A DNA stretch of 64,000 bases from positions 1 to 64,000 of the forward strand of contig JAIOSV010000104.1 of the NCBI GenBank assembly GCA_021107435.1, in the 5' to 3' direction. Below are positions 35,446-44,178 of the stretch, piece after piece. Below the pieces are notes generated by a model. It was given only the letters and a program-made list of their open reading frames with translations, did no database searches and was not told the origin of the DNA. How positions within the stretch are numbered: the first letter of the stretch is position 1; each line of letters begins with the position of its first letter. Source of the stretch: Candidatus Sabulitectum sp. Its GTDB lineage: Bacteria > Fermentibacterota > Fermentibacteria > Fermentibacterales > JCC-6. Both the position numbers and the translations under genes were made by a program.

Positions 35446-36543
35446 CTACCTTGCGCTGTGATCCCAAACTGAAACACTACGGGAAGAAGCAGCTCTGATA
35501 ATTCCAGAAAGAGAAGCAAGGCACATCAGCCAGAAGAAATAGGGCAAACGAAGTGGAGATGGCATTCTAGAGCCGACAACCTTCCCTGCGAAAGCAATAA
35601 AATTGAAAACGGTGACACTTAGAAATAGAAGATTCAACGGTGAATCATATACTGCCAGCAAAACGCTGGCAATGCTGGCTATAATGGCAAAAATACCCAT
35701 ATTCCATCTGAGTATTTTATGAACAGCAAGCTGTAGAGCAAGGCCAAATCTATTTCTTTTGACAGCCCTGGCAGAGAGAGAAAAAGCCGACCCTATCATC
35801 CAGCTTACAATCCGCACCAGACGATGGTACTGGCTGACATCATCCGGAGTTGGTTCCACAGCAATTGCACGATGATTGTAAAGACATGCAAAACCCTCAA
35901 TACGAGTAGATACAGCGGTTTCAAAATCATCAGCCCTTGCCGGATCCGGGGGATTGTAAAGGCTTTTGCGTACAGCAAAAACTGCTCCGGTGGCCCCTAG
36001 AACAGCTCCAATCCTGCTGCCCAGCGCTTTCAGCATCTGTTCATATCTCCAATAAATAGATTCACATGTGATCGAATTCAAGCTGTTTTGTTTAGAACCA
36101 TCCACACACCCCACTGTTGGGTCAGCAAAGGGTTCAACCAGCTCTCTTACTGTGTCGAAATTAAACTGGGTGTTGGCATCGGTAAAAACAAGAATTTCGC
36201 CTCTGGCGATTTTCGAAAGTTCCACCATAAGAGCGGATTTGCCCATCCGTTTTTCTGTTCTCAGGAAGCGTACTCCGTTCCCCCTGAAAGATTCAATAAT
36301 CTCATCGGTTCTGTCTGTAGACACATCAGATGCTACAAGTATCTCAAACCTGTCCTGCGGATAATCCTGAGTAAGAAGATTCTGAAGTCTTTCTCCAATA
36401 CATTTCTCCTCGTTCCGTGCAGCAACCATCACGCTGACTATCGGATACTCCTGAAAAGAAGAACCCTTCCGGCGCGGAAAAAGCAACCCGAGAAGAAAAA
36501 TAATAAACGGATACACCACCATGGGCAAAAGAATCATGCCCAC
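35446..36543 (-). CDS. Membrane GT2 glycosyltransferase
   Basis: 365 aa. One N-terminal membrane segment (PMVVYPFIIFLLGLLF), then the GT-A domain: VSVMVAARNEEKCI, VASDVSTDRTDEII, VFTDANTQF (DXD-like) and ADDFETAVST (catalytic-base region). Three or four membrane segments close the protein. The QXXRW-like site appears as YHRLVRIVSW. It resembles processive or lipid-carrier GT2 enzymes such as ExoO/hyaluronan-type. It lies between the Wzy/ligase and Wza genes in the export operon. Confidence 0.88.
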   Translation of the reverse strand: MGMILLPMVVYPFIIFLLGLLFPRRKGSSFQEYPIVSVMVAARNEEKCIGERLQNLLTQDYPQDRFEILVASDVSTDRTDEIIESFRGNGVRFLRTEKRMGKSALMVELSKIARGEILVFTDANTQFNFDTVRELVEPFADPTVGCVDGSKQNSLNSITCESIYWRYEQMLKALGSRIGAVLGATGAVFAVRKSLYNPPDPARADDFETAVSTRIEGFACLYNHRAIAVEPTPDDVSQYHRLVRIVSWMIGSAFSLSARAVKRNRFGLALQLAVHKILRWNMGIFAIIASIASVLLAVYDSPLNLLFLSVTVFNFIAFAGKVVGSRMPSPLRLPYFFWLMCLASLSGIIRAASSRSVSVWDHSAR

Positions 36544-36613
36544 AGAGACCTGGAATAGAATTACAAGAACTTCCGTCAGAACAAATCCCTCCCCTCAGGA
36601 AAACATCCAGAAT

Positions 36614-38077
36614 TTATAGTGAATCCACTTCTTTACCGCAACAAGGATAAGCAATACTGATCAGAAGTGCAAAAATCATCCAGAAGAATGCTCCTGTTTG
36701 AGGCCATGGAAGCAGATTATCAACTGCTTGATGAACCCCAAAAGCGGTAATACCGCAGATCAGCCCCATACCAAGCGATTTGTCGCTGCCGGATCTCAGT
36801 AATTTGATAGAGGTCAATCCAATAGCTGCTACAAGAAGCAAAAGCGACAGAGCAGAAAATATCCCCCCTTTGTAGGGCATTTCAAGGATCATACTGTTCA
36901 GACCACCGAATCTTGTTACCTTTTCAATACTGTCCTCATGCCTTACTTCCCAGAAAGCGTACAGAGATGTTCTGCTGTGGTAAAACTCTCTGCTGCCCCA
37001 GCCTGCTCCAACAATTGGAGATTTCATTATATGATTCAGGAAGCCTTTATAGGATGTATACCTGTGCAGCATGCTTGTGTCCATTATCAGGGAGTTGGTG
37101 TCACCAAATACAGTAAGCTGTCTCTTGAATTCATCAGCATTGCTCAGCAGCCCGCCCGCAAAAACCATCAATGCAAGAATTGGTACCCACATTTTATTTC
37201 TATACCTGTAAATAAGATAGATAAAACACGAAAGTGTTACCGTAACAAATCCTCCCCGCGAGAAGGTATACATAACATTCTGGAGACCAAGGAGCGCCGC
37301 TGCAAACGCAACTCCTTTCCAGACTCTTTTCTTAAAAAAGAACATGGATGCCAGCGCAGTAGGTACGAGAAGCTCCAGCACCCCTGAATAGGAATTGGGT
37401 CCACCCGAAATAGTGGAATAGACTCTTCCGGCTAGGTCATAACCGGAAGCCCTCTCTCCAAAAGTGTCGAGATTCCCGGCATTGTATTGGTAAATCCCAT
37501 ATATAGACATGACCAGGAGCATGAACGTGAGTATTTTAAGCATTCTCGTAAACCACTCGCCGCGACCGTACCAATCGTAAATAACAGGAATGAGAACCGC
37601 AGCTACAAATATCTTGTTGGCTTCCCGAAGAGTGTTGCCCACAAGATTATTGTGATAGTGTAAAGACATAAACATTGAGGCAAGTTGAGCAAGGTACGCA
37701 GCCAGCAAAATGTAAACGGGTAAAGGGAATCGGGGAAAATTCCTGAAACCGGCCACTTTAATAAGCAAGTAGAACAGCGAAGCAGATAGAACAGCGATAG
37801 TAGCAACAGCAATATAGAACGGGCCATAGTCAAAAACTCTGTCGCCAAAGGTGACAGCAACTGGAAGCAGCAGCAGCCAGGTACGAGGATTGGGCATATG
37901 ATATATCATTGAAAAGAGCACTGGAATAGCGAGAATCACAAGAAGAACAGGCTTGGGATATGCGAAAAAGATATGAAAATAGGCAAAAATCATGCCCAAC
38001 AAAAAAATCCAAGTCTTCAAAGAAGGCCTGTAGGCTTCCGGCTCTCTGTACTTACAGTCCTCCGAAACAAAACTCAC
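36614..38077 (-). CDS. O-antigen polymerase/ligase family membrane protein (Wzy/WaaL)
   Basis: 487 aa with 10-12 hydrophobic segments. The long periplasmic loop contains HRYTSYKGFLNHIMKSPIVG followed by GWGSREFYHS, the Wzy_C/RfaL-type signature, and the end has HQAVDNLLPWPQTGAFFW. This family polymerises repeat units or ligates glycans to lipid A-core or a protein. Export genes follow in the same operon, so polymerisation is the likelier task. An 81-base gap separates it from the small TPR-like gene upstream. Confidence 0.88.
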   Translation of the reverse strand: MSFVSEDCKYREPEAYRPSLKTWIFLLGMIFAYFHIFFAYPKPVLLVILAIPVLFSMIYHMPNPRTWLLLLPVAVTFGDRVFDYGPFYIAVATIAVLSASLFYLLIKVAGFRNFPRFPLPVYILLAAYLAQLASMFMSLHYHNNLVGNTLREANKIFVAAVLIPVIYDWYGRGEWFTRMLKILTFMLLVMSIYGIYQYNAGNLDTFGERASGYDLAGRVYSTISGGPNSYSGVLELLVPTALASMFFFKKRVWKGVAFAAALLGLQNVMYTFSRGGFVTVTLSCFIYLIYRYRNKMWVPILALMVFAGGLLSNADEFKRQLTVFGDTNSLIMDTSMLHRYTSYKGFLNHIMKSPIVGAGWGSREFYHSRTSLYAFWEVRHEDSIEKVTRFGGLNSMILEMPYKGGIFSALSLLLLVAAIGLTSIKLLRSGSDKSLGMGLICGITAFGVHQAVDNLLPWPQTGAFFWMIFALLISIAYPCCGKEVDSL

Positions 38078-38158
38078 TATTCACACATCCTGGCTGATAT
38101 TCACTTTTTCAGGGTTCCGGCTGAAGAACTACAAGGCTCTCCAGCCAGAACCTCCAGC

Positions 38159-38431
38159 TCAGTTCAAACCGGCCACCTCGATGGTTGTCGACCCGTAGAT
38201 ACGACTCTCGGAGAAAGCAACAAGTCTTCCTGCGAGAGCAGCCTGAGAGCGGGGATCTCTCTCTACAGCTTCTTCGTAAAGAAGAAGCGCAGCGTCGAAG
38301 TCTCCATCTTCCATGGCATTCCCGGCAACCGCCAGATATGCATCGGAAGTGGACGGTATGACTGTCTCCGTTACAGAAGCCAGTAGAACCGTCGGAAGAA
38401 GAAGTGCTGTAAGCACCATGATCTTCTTCAT
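38159..38431 (-). CDS. Small exported TPR-like protein, first gene after tandem riboswitches
   Basis: 90 aa from ATG 38431, preceded by TTTGGAGG. The signal peptide is MKKIMVLTALLLPTVLLA. One TPR-like repeat follows: AYLAVAGNAMEDGDFDAALL and YEEAVERDPRSQAALAG. The rest of the protein is short. It may scaffold the polysaccharide export machinery, as periplasmic TPR proteins do in other exopolysaccharide loci. Two GEMM-type aptamers lie directly upstream in its 5' leader, so the gene and the operon behind it are probably under second-messenger control. Confidence 0.8.
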   Translation of the reverse strand: MKKIMVLTALLLPTVLLASVTETVIPSTSDAYLAVAGNAMEDGDFDAALLLYEEAVERDPRSQAALAGRLVAFSESRIYGSTTIEVAGLN

Positions 38432-38474
38432 AAGAGCACCTCCAAATTCCTCTGCGTATTTCAGCAGAGCGTCA

Positions 38475-38551
38475 GGTAACCCGGCCGTCCTTCCCCCCGA
38501 AGAGGAGTTAGGACCCGTAGGCTTTGCGTCCCGGAATCTCTTCCGGTTTGC
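38475..38551 (-). promoter_or_regulatory. GEMM-I (cyclic-di-GMP-type) riboswitch aptamer, promoter-distal copy
   Basis: Read on the minus strand: GCAAACC, then stem CCGGAA/TTCCGG capped by the GNRA tetraloop GAGA, then the invariant GGGACGCAAAGCC. P3 follows with TCCTAA and AAGGA, closed by GGCCGGGTTACC. All landmark elements of the GEMM-I consensus occur in order. The base corresponding to ligand-contacting G20 reads C in this copy (by my alignment), which may weaken or alter binding. It ends 43 bases before ATG 38431. A small hairpin CTCTGC/GCAGAG lies between it and the GGAGG ribosome-binding site. Confidence 0.85.
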
Positions 38552-38561
38552 GTTTAACAAC

Positions 38562-38643
38562 GGTAACCCGGCCATCCTTCCTGTTTCCCCAAAACAGGTT
38601 AGGATCCGTTGGCTTTGCGTCCCGGAATCTCTTCCGGTTTGCC
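38562..38643 (-). promoter_or_regulatory. GEMM-I (cyclic-di-GMP-type) riboswitch aptamer, promoter-proximal copy
   Basis: The first of two tandem aptamers on the minus strand, 10 bases ahead of the other. It has GGCAAACC, the CCGGAA-GAGA-TTCCGG stem-loop, GGGACGCAAAGCC and GGATCCTAA. A strong P3b follows (CCTGTTT pairing with AAACAGG), then AAGGA and GGCCGGGTTACC. The base aligned to G20 is G, which predicts cyclic-di-GMP rather than cGAMP as ligand. The RNA should begin in the 37 bases after the PHP gene or inside that gene. No clear promoter was identified. Confidence 0.88.
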
Positions 38644-38680
38644 AGGCAGTGCTCAACCGCCCGACTAAGTATGCTTCAAA

Positions 38681-39487
38681 TCAGCTTCTGAGTAAAGGGG
38701 CAGTTACGTACTTGTAATTAACAAAAGTGCCGTAATCCATGAACCCGCAGGACTTAATGAGAGAACACCCTGATGAAAGACCGAAAAACGCATTCTCTCG
38801 CCTGTGCGTGTCCGAACCAAGAGTAATCCGACTGCCCCCAAGCTCCGCGTACATCCGGATAACACTTGCTGTGGGATATGTTGTTCCTTCAGGTCTTCGC
38901 AATCCGGCAGTATTTACTTCCAGAGCAATTCCACGCTGAATCATTGTTTCAAGAATATCCCGTATCAGTGAGTTAAACAAAGCAGTTTCATCAAAATCCA
39001 CAGCGAGCCCTGCTCTTGCCATTCCCCTTCTGAATATGCCCATATGGGCAAGAATGTTAATTGGGCACGTCTGTACGATTTTCAGGGTTTCTTTGTAATA
39101 CTGTTCAACCACTCCCAAAGTGTTCTTCCCAAGAAAAGGTTTCTCATCAAGAATGAGCCTGTCTTCTATCCAGTGCAGGGCTCCTGTAATGAAATCATAT
39201 CGGTTTCGGGTAAAGAGCAATTCAGCCTCTTCCCTGTACCTGTGCGGTTCTCCCAGCTCAAGTCCCCGAAGCACACGAACTCTCTCTGATTCAGCCGTAT
39301 CAAGCTCCCGGAGATAATCTGATTCGGAAAAGCCGTTGTAGCAATAGTCAGAAGGATGAAGATCAACATGGGCCACAAAGCCAATGGTTTTCACCCCCGC
39401 CTCAAGAGCCATTCGGCAAAGCTCAGTAGCGGAAATGTCAGCATCAGGAGAAGAAAATGTATGAACATGCATGTCAATGTGTTTCAT
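38681..39487 (-). CDS. PHP-domain phosphoesterase (histidinol-phosphatase-like)
   Basis: 268 aa. Metal-binding motifs are IDMHVHTFSS at the start, FVAHVDLHP (about 36-44), RGLELGE, ITGALHW, LAHMG and, near the end, LGSDTHRREN. This is the HisK-type PHP fold that hydrolyses phosphomonoesters. No histidine genes are nearby, so the substrate is uncertain; relatives next to glycan loci include tyrosine phosphatases of the CpsB type. Its stop lies 37 bases before the first aptamer, so it belongs to a separate upstream transcription unit. Confidence 0.88.
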   Translation of the reverse strand: MKHIDMHVHTFSSPDADISATELCRMALEAGVKTIGFVAHVDLHPSDYCYNGFSESDYLRELDTAESERVRVLRGLELGEPHRYREEAELLFTRNRYDFITGALHWIEDRLILDEKPFLGKNTLGVVEQYYKETLKIVQTCPINILAHMGIFRRGMARAGLAVDFDETALFNSLIRDILETMIQRGIALEVNTAGLRRPEGTTYPTASVIRMYAELGGSRITLGSDTHRRENAFFGLSSGCSLIKSCGFMDYGTFVNYKYVTAPLLRS

Positions 39488-39596
39488 GAAGTTACGTTCC
39501 CCTTAACTATGGCTTAACAATCTAGTATTATAACTTGTTGGGCTTCGAAAGACGGAGCCTTTCTGAAGATCTTTCCTAATATAACGGGAGAATATT

Positions 39597-40205
39597 ATGA
39601 AATCCCTGCTTTTCTTTTCAATTCTGCTTCTTTCTTTTCCTCTTACTGCCCTGGCTTTTCAAACAGAAACATATGGCTGGGAAGCAACAGATACAGTTCT
39701 GGGTATCTACGGCAACGGCATTGCGTCCATTGAAGATACAAGTCCAGTTTACAATGGGGCCCAATCTCTCAAGTTTGAAGAATCTCCCCTTGGCGGTACA
39801 CCTCAGGCATACGTAAGCTGGATACAGAATCTCAACGACGGCGACACTGTAGCTGCTTCATTCTGGGTATATGACGACACTCCCGGTTCCACCTACCCTT
39901 CCGGTCGTATCTGGGGCCACTGGAATGATGATCCCTCCGACCCCACAGTTTATGACGGAACTGCCAGTGGCAACGAAGATTTCTCTCCTGGAGCAGGCTG
40001 GAGTCTTCTTGAATGGGAATGGACCGTTGCTGACGGTCACACCGGTCTTATGGTAGAAGGCAGAATCTATTCATCAACAGAATATGATACCATCTGGTTC
40101 GATGACCTCACCATCATTGCTCCCGACGGAGCCACTATCCTGTTCCCGGATTACGTGGTTTCCCTTGAGAGAAACAGCTGGGGCGCAATCAAGGCTTCTT
40201 TCTAA
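39597..40205 (+). CDS. Secreted carbohydrate-binding-like protein
   Basis: 202 aa. Signal peptide MKSLLFFSILLLSFPLTALA is followed by a beta-sandwich-like domain. Features typical of CBM4/9-like or galactose-binding folds are YNGAQSLKFEESP, VSWIQNLNDGDTVAASFWVY, GWSLLEWEWT and a terminal YDTIWFDDLTI. No catalytic residues are seen. It is probably an exported glycan-binding or structural protein. The C-terminus has no sorting domain. A strong terminator follows after about 25 bases. Confidence 0.75.
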   Translation: MKSLLFFSILLLSFPLTALAFQTETYGWEATDTVLGIYGNGIASIEDTSPVYNGAQSLKFEESPLGGTPQAYVSWIQNLNDGDTVAASFWVYDDTPGSTYPSGRIWGHWNDDPSDPTVYDGTASGNEDFSPGAGWSLLEWEWTVADGHTGLMVEGRIYSSTEYDTIWFDDLTIIAPDGATILFPDYVVSLERNSWGAIKASF

Positions 40206-40230
40206 AGCAGGAGTGGATAAAAGCTCAAAT

Positions 40231-40259
40231 ACCCGGCTGCTTCGGGGTGGCCGGGTTTT
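40231..40259 (+). terminator. Rho-independent terminator between convergent genes
   Basis: CCCGGC (40232-40237) pairs with GCCGGG (40250-40255), and TTTT follows. A run of A bases precedes the stem, so it could also serve the lipoprotein gene arriving on the minus strand and ending at 40259. Confidence 0.8.
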
Positions 40260-40918
40260 CAGTAAGTAACTGCAAGACCGAACATCACAAGATTTCTTGT
40301 GAGATCCATGGGAACAGCGAATTCAAAACCAATTGATTCAGGTATCCATTCCTCTTCGCCAGCCGGAAGACCATACATCACACCTGCGTTAATGCTTTGG
40401 TGTAATTTGTTTTCCACCTCGTCCCAGTCATTGTTCCCGTCAGCATCCTCAGGGATATTTATCACATCCGGACCGTATCCACCGTCCCACCCGGCATACA
40501 CCTCAAGGGAACTTCCGAAAAGATATCCTGCAGAAACACCGAATTGCGTGGCAAGAAGCCTGGCCGGTATGATATAGCTTGCTCCCGCGATCAGAGAAAG
40601 TGCTCCTCTGTCCCCGGGGTCAAGAATTCCCACTCTTACCACAGGACCAATGCCCCAGGCCCTTCCGGAAACTCCTATGTCTATCCTGTCGCTGGCACCC
40701 GAAAGAAAAATCAGACCGGGAGAAACAGGCACATCGTCAATATCGTCTTCTCCTGCTTCCCTGCGATCATCTGCATTAAAGTAGGCAGGTAATGCAACAG
40801 CTCCTGTTACGGTCATGTGGTTTTCTCCCAGGGTTCTGGCTCCCGTCATTGAGCCGTAGTAACAGCCCTGAACAACTGTTAGAAACGCTGCCAGACAGAC
40901 CACTTTGAATATTCTCAT
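40259..40918 (-). CDS. Lipoprotein with beta-barrel-like features
   Basis: 219 aa. The N-terminus MRIFKVVCLAAFLTVVQGCY has a lipobox-like VVQGC, predicting lipidation at Cys19. The mature part alternates hydrophobic and polar residues with many glycines (VSGRAWGIGPVVRVGILDPG, GVSAGYLFGSSLEVYAGW), as in outer-membrane barrels. It ends in an aromatic-rich strand, FGLAVTY. No named family is recognised. It is divergent from the elbB-like gene, sharing an intergenic region of 95 bases. Confidence 0.7.
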   Translation of the reverse strand: MRIFKVVCLAAFLTVVQGCYYGSMTGARTLGENHMTVTGAVALPAYFNADDRREAGEDDIDDVPVSPGLIFLSGASDRIDIGVSGRAWGIGPVVRVGILDPGDRGALSLIAGASYIIPARLLATQFGVSAGYLFGSSLEVYAGWDGGYGPDVINIPEDADGNNDWDEVENKLHQSINAGVMYGLPAGEEEWIPESIGFEFAVPMDLTRNLVMFGLAVTY

Positions 40919-41013
40919 TGTATTCCCCTCCCATTAAAGCGGTTGTAATATGATACCCAATAGATAATGCTGAAAGTACTTTTTTTCAACACAATCAGAC
41001 AAAGGGGAAAATC

Positions 41014-41667
41014 ATGCCAAGAATAGCCATGCTTCTCTCAGGCTGCGGCAACCTTGACGGTTCGGAAATACACGAAAGCGTCTCCGCGATAATAGCAATT
41101 GATCAGAAAGGATGGGATATTGTTTTTACAGCTCCTGACATTTCTCAGCGGAAAACTGTTTCATACTTGAACGGGCAGGAACTTCCGTCCAGAAATGCCA
41201 TGCAGGAAAGTGCCAGAATTGCCCGGGGACGGATTGAGCCTCTTAGAGAAAGACTTCTCAACGATATTGATGCCATTGTGATTCCGGGAGGACTGGGAGC
41301 TGCGTTGACTCTCTGTGATTTCGCTGTAGAGGGCGCAGCCTGCAACGCACATCCCGAAGTTGATCTCTTCCTGAAAAGTGCCCATAAGAGGGGAATCCCC
41401 ATTGGAGCAATGTGTATAGCTCCAACCCTGGTAGCAAGATGTATTCCCGGCGCAACAGTTACTGTTGGAACAAACCCGGGTACTGCTGAGAAAATCAGAG
41501 ATATGGGCTGTGAGCATGTTGATTGTCTGGCGGAACAGGTACACATAGACAGAGGAAACAGAATAGTTACAACGCCTGCTTACATGACAGCATCAGGACC
41601 GGCACAGGTACTGGAAGGAGCAATCAGAATGATCAATGCTCTGGAGGAGCTGATCAGTCCCAGTTGA
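41014..41667 (+). CDS. elbB: ElbB-like DJ-1/PfpI-family protein
   Basis: 217 aa, the same length as E. coli ElbB. Family motifs are LLSGCGNLDGSEIHE at the N-terminus, DAIVIPGGLGAA (about 86-97) and the nucleophile-elbow region GIPIGAMCIAPTL with Cys about residue 133. TPAYMTASGPAQV lies near the end. ElbB proteins are reported as glyoxalases with an ancillary link to isoprenoid synthesis; the in vivo role is unclear. It starts at ATG 41014 after AAAGGGGAAAATC. The last 14 bases overlap the convergent gene. Confidence 0.9.
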   Translation: MPRIAMLLSGCGNLDGSEIHESVSAIIAIDQKGWDIVFTAPDISQRKTVSYLNGQELPSRNAMQESARIARGRIEPLRERLLNDIDAIVIPGGLGAALTLCDFAVEGAACNAHPEVDLFLKSAHKRGIPIGAMCIAPTLVARCIPGATVTVGTNPGTAEKIRDMGCEHVDCLAEQVHIDRGNRIVTTPAYMTASGPAQVLEGAIRMINALEELISPS

Positions 41668-42808
41668 GAAGATCCTCAGCGGACAACCGGACAACACAGG
41701 AAGAATAATTTGTGCCTCCTTCAGGAGCGGAGATCTTGCCAGCCACAATGAATCCCCCATCCTCGGTCTGCACAAGAGAGTAGCATAGAGCATCCCTGTC
41801 GATTATTTCTACTGACCAGACAACAGAAAGCCATAGATCAAATCTTAAAAGAAAGGGGCGGTAGCCCTCTCCAGTTCCCGAATTGGAATTCACAAGGACA
41901 ACATATCCGGCAGGAGGTACTTCCCGAATGGCATAGGCATTATCCGGGCCATCAGTACCCCAGATATAGTCGCTGATGACTTTCCCGTCTTTATCAAAAA
42001 AAACAAGAAGCACATCTGAATAACCACTGCTTCCCCTAGTGCTTCCGGCAACAATATATCCATCATCAGCGGAAGCTGTAACACTTCTTCCCGTCTGATT
42101 GCCTTCGAGAGGATGGTTTGCTTTCCAGAGCCAATTCCCCTGGCTGTCTATTTGCATTAAAAAAACATCTCCGTTATCAGACCCTGTAAGAATGAATCCC
42201 GGCTCAGAGCCCAGGGATGGGGTAATCGAACAGGCTGTTTGATAATGAGGGTCTACATACCTTTTCCGCCAGAGAACCGATCCGGAATCCGACACACACA
42301 CCGCAAAAATGTTATTGGTTTGCTCTTCACCGTTAACCGAATAGCCGACTGCCAGAATATTACCCTCTGGAGTTAGGCAAAAGTCAAGTAATGCGTCATC
42401 TTCTTCATAACCGATATCCAAGCTCCAGACAGTGTTACCGCTGAAGTCCATTTTCAGAACAAGACCCTGTGTGCCGGAAGAATCAGAACATACGCCACAA
42501 ACAGCAAATCCATCAGACAATCCTTCTATGGCAAATGCCGATGCATTCCCAAGAGAAAGGGCGGTATTCTCCCATAGAACAAATCCATCGCGGTCTACTC
42601 CGCAAATATTCAGTGCTTTTTCCCCTGAAGTGCCGAGATCAATTTCACCCACTACAACATATCCACCGGAAGGAGCCTCAGAAACGTCCCATACAACTGA
42701 ACTGCCACTGTTAGGAAATCCGGCCCACCAGAGAACTTCAGGCTCTCCTCCACTGGCTGATAGAACAACTGATACAAGCAGCATCCGGCAAAAAAAACCA
42801 CTTCTCAT
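41654..42808 (-). CDS. Secreted repeat protein, beta-propeller-like
   Basis: 384 aa. An N-terminal signal (CRMLLVSVVLSASGG) is followed by about six repeats of roughly 50 residues of the form GGYVVVGE, GDVFLMQIDSQGN and VLW/WLW. Each has a glycine-rich strand, a K/Q-x-D-x-x-G turn and a closing tryptophan. Clear examples are DGYIVAGSTRGSSGYSDVLL and DGGFIVAGKISAPEGG. Such repeats form propellers in exported proteins of this group of bacteria. No sorting domain is visible. It is convergent with elbB and overlaps it by 14 bases. Confidence 0.8.
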   Translation of the reverse strand: MRSGFFCRMLLVSVVLSASGGEPEVLWWAGFPNSGSSVVWDVSEAPSGGYVVVGEIDLGTSGEKALNICGVDRDGFVLWENTALSLGNASAFAIEGLSDGFAVCGVCSDSSGTQGLVLKMDFSGNTVWSLDIGYEEDDALLDFCLTPEGNILAVGYSVNGEEQTNNIFAVCVSDSGSVLWRKRYVDPHYQTACSITPSLGSEPGFILTGSDNGDVFLMQIDSQGNWLWKANHPLEGNQTGRSVTASADDGYIVAGSTRGSSGYSDVLLVFFDKDGKVISDYIWGTDGPDNAYAIREVPPAGYVVLVNSNSGTGEGYRPFLLRFDLWLSVVWSVEIIDRDALCYSLVQTEDGGFIVAGKISAPEGGTNYSSCVVRLSAEDLLNWD

Positions 42809-42932
42809 ACAGCCCCCTCACTGCCACTAAATAGATTGATTTCAATAGTAAAAGTCAATCCCCTATGAACTTTGCAGTTTCTGTTGTAGAATACGCTCAG
42901 AACAAATACCCAAACCTTCTTTCGGAGATTTG

Positions 42933-44150
42933 ATGACTTATGATTTTAACAAAATAATTGACAGGGAAAACACAAGCTGCATTAAATGGGACTACCTGAA
43001 TGCCTTCTTCGGGAAAAACAACCTTAATGCCATGTGGGTAGCAGACATGGACTTCAAAGTACCACCGGAGATCCTTAAACCTATTGAGGAACGTGCAGCG
43101 CATGGTGTATTCGGATACACCGCAAAGTCGGATGAATTCTACTCCGCAGTGATCAGCTGGTTCAAAAGAAGATATGACTGGAATATTGAGAAAGACTGGA
43201 TTGTCACCTCTCCCGGTGTTGTACCAGCTCTAAACCTGACTATGCAGGAATTCACAGAAACAGGGGACAATATCATTATCCAGCCTCCTGTGTACTTCCC
43301 GTTTAAAAATTCGGTGGAATTGAACGAGAGAAAACTTCTTGACAACGCACTTATTCTAAGAAATGGACACTACGAAATAGACTGGCTGGATCTGGAAAAG
43401 AAAGCGGAATCAGCAGAGATGTTTGTGCTCTGTTCTCCTCACAATCCTGTCTCAAGGGTCTGGACCACAGAAGAGCTTGAACACCTTGGAGACATCTGCC
43501 AAAGACACAATCTGCTGATCTTCTCTGACGAGATTCATGCTGACATCGTCTTCAAACCATACAGACACACACCAACGGCAAAAGTAAGCAGTAACCTGGC
43601 AAGCAGAACAATCGCCGCATACGCCACCAGCAAAACATTCAATCTGGCCGGTCTTCAACTGTCTGTGAATATTGTCCCTGATGATGAGATCAGGAAGAAG
43701 TTCAAGTTAACAATTGAGAGACTGCATTTATGCATGTCAAACATCTTTGGAATACTAGGCACGCAGGCAGCATACAATCACGGAGAGCAGTGGCTCGATG
43801 AGCTTATTCCCTATCTCCGGCAGAATTACCTGACGGTCAGAAATTATCTTCGGGAAAACGTTCCCGAAATTACAGTGATTAAACCGGAGGGAACATTTCT
43901 TCTCTGGCTTGACTGCCGGAAACTGGGGCTGAATGATGAGGAACTTGCAGCATTCTTTGTGCAAAAGGCCAATCTGGCTCTTACAAACGGAATCATGTTC
44001 GGTCCCGGAGGAAGCGGTTTCATGCGAATGAACATCGGTTGCCCGAAACAGAACATCATAAAAGGTCTGGAAAGCATAAAGAAGGCAATGGCCGATGATT
44101 CGCCAATCTTAACAGACTCCGGCCCTGCCAATACCCCGGATGATTGTTGA
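42933..44150 (+). CDS. MalY/PatB-family aminotransferase (cystathionine beta-lyase type)
   Basis: 405 aa from ATG 42933 with GGAG at 42922-42925. Class I/II PLP motifs are MWVADMDFKVPPEIL, VTSPGVVPAL, LCSPHNPVSRVWT, FSDEIHADIVF and ATSKTFNLAGLQ with the PLP lysine in SKT. RMNIGCPK near the end binds the substrate carboxylate. This subgroup cleaves cystathionine or cysteine-type C-S bonds. Length is normal. The gene stands alone, convergent with the alkyltransferase-like gene. Confidence 0.93.
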   Translation: MTYDFNKIIDRENTSCIKWDYLNAFFGKNNLNAMWVADMDFKVPPEILKPIEERAAHGVFGYTAKSDEFYSAVISWFKRRYDWNIEKDWIVTSPGVVPALNLTMQEFTETGDNIIIQPPVYFPFKNSVELNERKLLDNALILRNGHYEIDWLDLEKKAESAEMFVLCSPHNPVSRVWTTEELEHLGDICQRHNLLIFSDEIHADIVFKPYRHTPTAKVSSNLASRTIAAYATSKTFNLAGLQLSVNIVPDDEIRKKFKLTIERLHLCMSNIFGILGTQAAYNHGEQWLDELIPYLRQNYLTVRNYLRENVPEITVIKPEGTFLLWLDCRKLGLNDEELAAFFVQKANLALTNGIMFGPGGSGFMRMNIGCPKQNIIKGLESIKKAMADDSPILTDSGPANTPDDC

Positions 44151-44178
44151 TAGGAATACTTCAAAGAGCTGGATGCTC

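Noticed and set aside
38313-38717. 134-codon plus-strand frame across the tandem riboswitches
   Set aside because: Its repeated residues arise only from translating the two aptamers antisense.
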